This document shows positions 7,169 through 10,665 of a stretch of 10,665 bases of DNA, piece after piece. The translations under genes were made by a program, and so were the position numbers. The first letter of the stretch is position 1, and the number at the start of each line of letters is the position of its first letter. The DNA lies in NCBI GenBank assembly GCA_016234985.1, contig JACRNK010000012.1:1-10665 (forward strand). Reading direction: 5' to 3'. The DNA is from Deltaproteobacteria bacterium (GTDB taxonomy: Bacteria; Desulfobacterota; GWC2-55-46; UBA9637). The notes beneath the pieces were generated by a model. That model did no database searches. It was given only the letters and a program-made list of their open reading frames with translations, and was not told the DNA's origin.

Positions 7169-7768
7169 CTACTGCAACGCAACCCATGGTGACCCGTAAA
7201 TAGAACTCGTAGCAGTAAAACCCGTAGGTACATCTGTACCTGAAGTTCCCAAGGCTACATTTTCTACCCCCCCTGTTCTATAAGGCGATGTTTCAAGGCT
7301 ACCTACTCCATAGATAACATCACCCATCAGATGTTTTGTACCCAAGGCAAAGCGCACATTTTTATTGGCTGTGGTATCTGCATATGTATTTGCTCGAGTT
7401 GACACGTTTGGCGACAGGTTAATGCTACTCTGGCATGTTGTAGCGCTGTTTTGCCCGCAAAGTATCGCCAATGTAGGGGAGGAGATTAGTGCTCCTGTGC
7501 CATTATGCCCACCAGTGGTATCAACACCAGTTGTAGTTACACCATACTCCTGGAAGTCTGCAAACATCGCCTCTTGTGTTGTCCTTAGGTTTCTTGAGTC
7601 AGAATTGGCAGATGCGTTGTAACCTCTTTTCCTGTATGCGCTGAACTGCGGTATTGCTATGGCCGCGAGTATCGCGATAATGGCCACGACGATGAGGAGC
7701 TCAATCAGGGTAAAGCCCTCTTTCTTTCTGAGTGTTGGACTCAGTAATTTTGCTAATTTTGTAAACAT
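7169..7768 (-). CDS. pilA: Type IV major pilin, long form
   Basis: This is a 199-residue type IVa prepilin. The 18-residue leader is basic and ends in KKEG, cleaved by PilD before Phe19. The mature protein begins FTLIELL with Glu5, followed by the hydrophobic helix to Pro22. The first 57 mature residues closely resemble Geobacter PilA, including aromatic residues at 1, 24, 27, 32, 51 and 57, with an extra Phe54. Unlike the 61-residue Geobacter pilin, it continues for about 124 residues: a Thr/Ser/Gly-rich globular domain with Cys104 and Cys112 (precursor numbering), which could form a disulfide loop. The start is ATG 7768, with AAGGAGG 8 nt upstream. It is preceded by a sigma-54 promoter and followed by a strong terminator, as expected for an abundant subunit. 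Confidence 0.95.
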   Translation of the reverse strand: MFTKLAKLLSPTLRKKEGFTLIELLIVVAIIAILAAIAIPQFSAYRKRGYNASANSDSRNLRTTQEAMFADFQEYGVTTTGVDTTGGHNGTGALISSPTLAILCGQNSATTCQSSINLSPNVSTRANTYADTTANKNVRFALGTKHLMGDVIYGVGSLETSPYRTGGVENVALGTSGTDVPTGFTATSSIYGSPWVALQ

Positions 7769-7776
7769 GGTAGTTT

Positions 7777-7781
7777 CCTCC
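7777..7781 (-). promoter_or_regulatory. Ribosome binding site of pilA
   Basis: GGAGG within AAAAAGGAGG lies 8 nt before the pilA ATG. An almost identical AAAAAGGAGG occurs about 110 bp upstream (GGAGG at 7890-7886) on the other side of the palindromic leader element, with no start codon at a suitable distance. Confidence 0.85.
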
Positions 7782-7796
7782 TTTTTGTTTTTTTGT

Positions 7797-7872
7797 GTAA
7801 CTCAAACCTTTAGGCTTCGGCGTGAGCTCAGCCGAACGATTTGAGTTTTTCAAGGCTGAAGCCTTGAGCTAC
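7797..7872. repeat. 76-bp palindromic (MITE/REP-like) element in the pilA leader
   Basis: The two ends are imperfect inverted repeats. The left end reads GTAACTCAAACCTTTAGGCT and the right end, on the other strand, GTAGCTCAAGGCTTCAGCCT. Inside are three stems: 8 bp (7799-7806 with 7840-7847), 6 bp TTCGGC/GCCGAA (7816-7821 with 7831-7836) and 8 bp TCAAGGCT/AGCCTTGA (7850-7857 with 7860-7867). It codes for nothing obvious. It sits in the transcribed leader between the sigma-54 promoter and the pilA ribosome binding site, so it would be present as a strong structure in the mRNA. Confidence 0.75.
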
Positions 7873-7946
7873 GGTTTCTTCTCCACCTCCTTTTTATTTT
7901 AAAGTTTTCAACAAATCCTTTTTAAATCTCTTTGATAATAAGTTAC

Positions 7947-7962
7947 TGCAAACAGTATGCCA
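7947..7962 (-). promoter_or_regulatory. Sigma-54 (-24/-12) promoter of pilA
   Basis: On the minus strand TGGCAT-ACTGT-TTGCA has the invariant GG and GC doublets at exactly the spacing of the RpoN consensus TGGCACG-N4-TTGCW, with one departure (T for C at the sixth base). Transcription would begin near 7936 and give a leader of about 168 nt. The upstream gene for a PilR-type activator and the boxes at 8024-8060 complete the expected circuit. Confidence 0.9.
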
Positions 7963-8002
7963 ATTAACTTTTTATAACAGAAACAACAGGTTAGAATATA
8001 AT

Positions 8003-8075
8003 GGATTCCAGAAAGGGCGGTGTTGACAAAAATTGTCATTAAAATGGACAAAAAGTGTCATGGAATCCCTTGACA
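8003..8075. promoter_or_regulatory. Upstream activating boxes for a PilR-type activator
   Basis: Two near-identical palindromes, TGACA-AAAAT-TGTCA (8024-8038) and GGACA-AAAAG-TGTCA (8046-8060), have centres 22 bp apart, about two helical turns. A further half-site TGACA lies at 8071-8075. The pair is enclosed by an 8-bp inverted repeat GGATTCCA/TGGAATCC (8003-8010, 8061-8068). They lie 83 and 105 bp upstream of the -12 element, within the usual range for sigma-54 enhancers. P. aeruginosa PilR recognises repeats containing C/GTGTC, which fits the TGTC core. Confidence 0.75.
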
Positions 8076-8091
8076 GAGGCGTCCATTTCCC

Positions 8092-8583
8092 TTAATCAGT
8101 CATTTTAAATAAAAAATGCAAGAATCCTTTAATGTCCCTTTTAAGGCATTTGAAAGCCGTATCAAGTTTCTTTGCAAGGGATAAGACCTTGTCTGGTTTT
8201 ATGTTGAAGGTGTAAATATTTCTTGCAAGATGCCTGAATTTACGGAAATCGTCCAATAAGTCATAAGTTTTCACGCTGATAACAGGCGGCCTGAGATTCC
8301 TTACATCCTTGGTCATATTTTTGAGAAGAATGCTGTGCCACCTTTCTCCCTCAGGCAAACCTTCTTCTGTTGCCGCGCAAATCATCTTGAGTATCTCTTC
8401 AACAGCCATGTAAAAGTTTTCTATGTTATGAGAGATACTATCTATGTATACTTCATAAGCGCCGTCTGAAGATGACGGAAGGTTATCCATTCTCACTTTT
8501 ATGATTTCCGCAATCCTTCTTGCATTTTCCAGTTCCTCGGACAACTCTGTTTCAAACCGCAGAATCTCTTCCTTCTTAAACAA
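8092..8583 (-). CDS. HEPN domain protein, HepT-like ribonuclease toxin family
   Basis: This 163-residue all-helical protein matches HepT-like HEPN proteins, the toxin halves of MNT/HEPN modules. The signature region is LLDDFRKFRHLARNIYTFNI (109-128). With Arg117 as the motif arginine, the position of the RX4H catalytic histidine holds Asn122, with Tyr124 two residues on. The start is TTG 8583, preceded by AGGGAGG 6 nt upstream within the antitoxin gene; the two genes overlap by 8 bp. This tight coupling with the MNT gene ahead is typical of the module. Known partners modify the HEPN toxin by AMP transfer; whether this one is active as an RNase is open. It ends immediately upstream of the pilA enhancer boxes. 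Confidence 0.8.
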   Translation of the reverse strand: MFKKEEILRFETELSEELENARRIAEIIKVRMDNLPSSSDGAYEVYIDSISHNIENFYMAVEEILKMICAATEEGLPEGERWHSILLKNMTKDVRNLRPPVISVKTYDLLDDFRKFRHLARNIYTFNIKPDKVLSLAKKLDTAFKCLKRDIKGFLHFLFKMTD

Positions 8584-8923
8584 GGACGCCCTCCCTTTCG
8601 ATCTTTTGCCTCACCGTCGGCAAAGTCTCCTCCATGTCTACAAGGTCAAATGGTATGTCACCCAATATTTCTTCTATAAGTCCAATAGCCTTAAAATATG
8701 CCTTTGAAGACAACCCCTCCACGGCAATATCAATATCCGAACCCCTGCGAAACCTCCCTGTTGCAAGGGACCCAAACAAGACAACTCGTTTCCCTCCAAT
8801 TCTTTTTATCGCAATTGCGCACTCCTTAACCTTTTCCATTAACCGGATGCGTCTTAACATTAGCATCTCCTCTTCCAGACGCCTTCGATTATCCCATGCC
8901 TTTTTATATTTGTCCGCTTCCAT
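8576..8923 (-). CDS. MNT-type nucleotidyltransferase, antitoxin partner of the HEPN gene
   Basis: This 115-residue minimal nucleotidyltransferase has LFGSLATGRFRRGSDIDIAV (49-68). Gly51-Ser52 bind the nucleotide phosphates, Asp63 and Asp65 are metal ligands, and a third carboxylate follows in FDLVD (Asp93 or Asp96). The first 40 residues are a highly charged, probably coiled helix (RRRLEEEMLMLRRIRLMEK) not needed for the core fold. The start is ATG 8923, with AAAGGGAG 5 nt upstream. It overlaps the HEPN gene by 8 bp. In characterised modules of this kind the MNT protein adenylylates or otherwise neutralises the HEPN toxin; that role is inferred here. Confidence 0.85.
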   Translation of the reverse strand: MEADKYKKAWDNRRRLEEEMLMLRRIRLMEKVKECAIAIKRIGGKRVVLFGSLATGRFRRGSDIDIAVEGLSSKAYFKAIGLIEEILGDIPFDLVDMEETLPTVRQKIEREGVLV

Positions 8924-9082
8924 ATTGACTCCCTTTGAATATGTTCTTTTTCCTAAATCTTTATCCAGACAGAATTACCCTGCCGCCGCCAGATGGCCAT
9001 TTTTTCAGCGCTGAAATAAGGCCAATATAGCAATTAAAGAATCTCCCGCTCCAGATAATCCAGATTAGGAAGCAGCTTTGCC
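8924..9082 (-). other. Spacer between the two MNT genes with an out-of-frame coding-like tail
   Basis: No complete gene is visible. The beginning of the spacer (to a TAA at 9034-9036) continues the preceding gene in the next frame for some 24 codons, ending KAKLLPNLDYLEREIL. This looks like ordinary protein sequence and could be the remains of a frameshifted C-terminus or of a lost partner gene. The remainder has no recognisable promoter or terminator. Confidence 0.3.
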
Positions 9083-9517
9083 TTATCTCCCTTGAGCAAT
9101 TTGCGCCTCTTTATAATAATCCAGCATCCATTCCCTCACATATTCCGCCTCATCGCTTACAATGCACAGGAAGTCCAGCAATAATCCAGTGTCCTTGATG
9201 ATGAGCGGTGTCCCCTTTCTTATTATCTCGTCTGCAAGGGTGGCCCTTGCCCTGTTGAGCACGATAAGGTCAATCTCCTTTTTCAGCAATCTCTCAAGGT
9301 CAAGCGCTATCCGCGCTTCGGCTTCCCATCTCTTTCCCGACACTTCCCATTCTACGCCATGCTCCGGCCGAAAATAAACCGCAATATCTATATCCCCTTG
9401 CATCCGCACCCGTCCTGTTGCGGCTGAGCCGAAAAGAAAAGCAAGCGCCACATCGTCCCTCTTTTCAAAATAGGTTTTGAGGGGCTTTAACAACATATCA
9501 GGCAAATTCTGTTTCAT
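9083..9517 (-). CDS. Second MNT-type nucleotidyltransferase (MntA-like), no adjacent HEPN partner
   Basis: This 144-residue protein has FLFGSAATGRVRMQGDIDIAV (27-47): Gly30-Ser31, then Asp42 and Asp44 as metal ligands, and a third acidic residue Asp83 in IDLIVLN. Gly replaces the usual Ser before the first Asp. The C-terminal helix (LLDFLCIVSDEAEYVREW) is like that of MntA-type antitoxins, which AMPylate HepT toxins. No HEPN gene directly follows; the next gene is the other MNT gene, 159 bp on. The start is ATG 9517, with AAGGA 8 nt upstream. It may share the HEPN protein encoded further downstream or be an orphan whose toxin was lost. Confidence 0.8.
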   Translation of the reverse strand: MKQNLPDMLLKPLKTYFEKRDDVALAFLFGSAATGRVRMQGDIDIAVYFRPEHGVEWEVSGKRWEAEARIALDLERLLKKEIDLIVLNRARATLADEIIRKGTPLIIKDTGLLLDFLCIVSDEAEYVREWMLDYYKEAQIAQGR

Positions 9518-9608
9518 AAATTTTATCCTTGCCTTTTTGTATCACAAACTTGCTGCCCTGTCCATAAGAATTCTCCCAAAAATAAATGTCTATTTTGGGC
9601 AAGGGTTT

Positions 9609-10665
9609 CTACTCAATCCCGTATTTATCTAATTTATACCTCATAGACCTGAAACTTAAACCTAACAATTCCGCCGCCTTTTTCTTTACACCGCCTGATT
9701 TTTTGAGGGCGTCAAGGATAATAGCCTTTTCATAATCTTCTATCTTCTTTTCAAGATTAAGCCCAGCCTCAGATATTTCAGTTTCAGGATGTTTTATCTC
9801 CTGACTTCTTATATATTCAGGCAGACTCTCAGGCAGGATAACGCTCGTATTTTCCAGCGCAACAGCCCTCTCTATTATGTTCTCAAGCTCTCTTATATTG
9901 CCCGGATATGAGTAAGACTCAAGATAATCCATAGCCTCATGCGATATGCCCTTTATCTCCTTGGCAAGCTCTTTTGTGTGCTTTTCAAAAAAGTGTTCCG
10001 CAAGAAGCCGGATATCTTCTTTCCTTTCCCTTAAAGGCGGCATGTGGATTGGGATTACATTCAATCTGTAGAAGAGGTCTTCCCTGAACCTTTTCCTTTT
10101 AACCTCTTCATCAATTTCCTTGTTTGACGCCGCAATTATTCTCACGTCTACCGCTATATCCTCAATGCCGCCGACCCTCCTGAAATTCCTTTCCTGAATT
10201 ACGCGAAGGAGCTTTACCTGAAGCTGAACAGGAAGCTCTGTTATCTCATCAAGGAATATCGTGCCTTGATTTGCCATCTCAAACAAGCCGCTTTTATTTG
10301 CAACAGCGCCTGTAAATGCGCCCTTCTGATGGCCAAACAGTTCGCTCTCTATAAGGTTTTCCGGTATTGCGCCGCAATTTATCGGAACAAATGGTTTATC
10401 CTTTCTGTCTCCTTGGTAATGTATTGCCCTTGCAACAAGCTCCTTGCCTGTGCCGCTTTCGCCTGTAATAAGGATGTTTGCCTTTGTGCTTGCGACCCTT
10501 TTTATAATTTCGTATATCTCTATCATCTTCTGGCTTGTGCCAATCAGGTTTGCAAAACCATATTTGCTCTTGAGTTCTTTTTTAAGCAGAATATTCTCTG
10601 TCTCAAGCCTTTTCCTGTCCAGGGCATTTTTAATAATATGTTTTACTTCATCTATCTTGAACGGC
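9609..10665 (-). CDS. pilR: PilR-type sigma-54-dependent response regulator (N-terminus beyond window)
   Basis: The visible 351 codons begin at the last part of a receiver domain (PFKIDEVKHIIKNALDRKR, the end of a typical K-P-F motif), so most of the receiver and its phosphorylated Asp lie outside the window. The AAA+ domain has Walker A GESGTGKE (68-75 of the visible part), the sigma-54 contact loop GAFTGA (115-120) and Walker B GTIFLDE (134-140). The C-terminus is a Fis-type helix-turn-helix (KKAAELLGLSFRSMRYKLDKYGI), whose SFRSMRYKL helix is characteristic of PilR. It would hydrolyse ATP to open RpoN polymerase at pilA. A pilS sensor kinase is expected upstream, outside the window. Position near pilA and the -24/-12 promoter support the name; another NtrC-family member remains possible. 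Confidence 0.9.
   Translation of the reverse strand, partial: PFKIDEVKHIIKNALDRKRLETENILLKKELKSKYGFANLIGTSQKMIEIYEIIKRVASTKANILITGESGTGKELVARAIHYQGDRKDKPFVPINCGAIPENLIESELFGHQKGAFTGAVANKSGLFEMANQGTIFLDEITELPVQLQVKLLRVIQERNFRRVGGIEDIAVDVRIIAASNKEIDEEVKRKRFREDLFYRLNVIPIHMPPLRERKEDIRLLAEHFFEKHTKELAKEIKGISHEAMDYLESYSYPGNIRELENIIERAVALENTSVILPESLPEYIRSQEIKHPETEISEAGLNLEKKIEDYEKAIILDALKKSGGVKKKAAELLGLSFRSMRYKLDKYGIE

Noticed and set aside
7102..7233. N-terminal extension of the TPR protein to a start inside pilA
   Set aside because: The extra 44 codons read through the pilA terminator hairpin and pilA itself in another frame, and give sequence of no recognisable type.
7797..7872. GEMM or other riboswitch in the pilA leader
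   Set aside because: The structured leader invites the idea, since GEMM riboswitches regulate pilin genes in some Geobacter. However, the conserved GEMM core is absent and the symmetry of the ends fits a palindromic repeat better.
7997..8028. Plus-strand sigma-70 boxes TATAAT (7997) and TTGACA (8023)
   Set aside because: They are in the wrong order relative to each other on that strand, and no plus-strand gene follows. TTGACA is explained as part of the activator boxes.
9575..9599. Hairpin CCCAAAA/TTTTGGG after pilR as a terminator
   Set aside because: The stem is only 7 bp and AT-rich, and no T-tract follows on the minus strand.
1..10665. CRISPR array, tRNA or rRNA gene, insertion sequence or replication origin
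   Set aside because: No direct repeats with regular spacers, no cloverleaf or rRNA-like stretch, no transposase frame and no DnaA-box cluster were seen on either strand.

Overview
The window looks like part of the chromosome of an anaerobic Gram-negative bacterium, probably of the Desulfobacterota or Nitrospirota kind. The grounds are Hdr-type iron-sulfur proteins, an Allochromatium-type ferredoxin, a Geobacter-like type IV pilin under a sigma-54 promoter, moderately AT-rich DNA and intergenic arrays of 7-bp repeats. The lineage is an inference. All supported genes lie on the minus strand, so transcription runs from high to low coordinates. Long plus-strand open frames are antisense shadows.

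Right part (10665 to about 4074), pilus locus. The window opens inside a PilR-type sigma-54 activator: the end of its receiver domain, the AAA+ domain and the Fis-type helix-turn-helix are visible. Next come two nucleotidyltransferase (MNT) genes and a HEPN/HepT-like gene, a toxin-antitoxin-type module placed between pilR and pilA. Between the HepT-like gene and pilA is a 323-bp control region. It holds two TGACA-N5-TGTCA boxes 22 bp apart, a near-consensus -24/-12 promoter, and a leader with a 76-bp palindromic element between two Shine-Dalgarno sequences. pilA encodes a long pilin whose N-terminal third closely matches the Geobacter pilin. A strong intrinsic terminator follows it. Then come a TPR protein that looks like the C-terminal remnant of a larger membrane glycosyltransferase, an ABC ATPase, an ABC-2 permease and an anchored TPR-like protein. 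This pilR, pilA, ABC transporter order matches the Myxococcus pilR-A-G-H-I arrangement.

Middle (4016 to 2586): a complete NAD(P)-dependent aldehyde dehydrogenase that may be read with the pil genes or separately.

Left part (2561 to 1), redox and nitrogen genes. A sigma-70-like promoter with a palindromic operator-like sequence over its -10 box precedes a 2[4Fe-4S] ferredoxin. HdrB-like and HdrC-like proteins follow, overlapping by 20 bp, and then a class II glutamine amidotransferase domain of split glutamate synthase type, cut by the left window edge. The order suggests, but does not prove, that the Fe-S proteins carry electrons for glutamate synthesis. Two intergenic spacers here carry arrays of 7-bp repeats arranged head to head, and one of them encodes the last residues of the HdrC-like protein.
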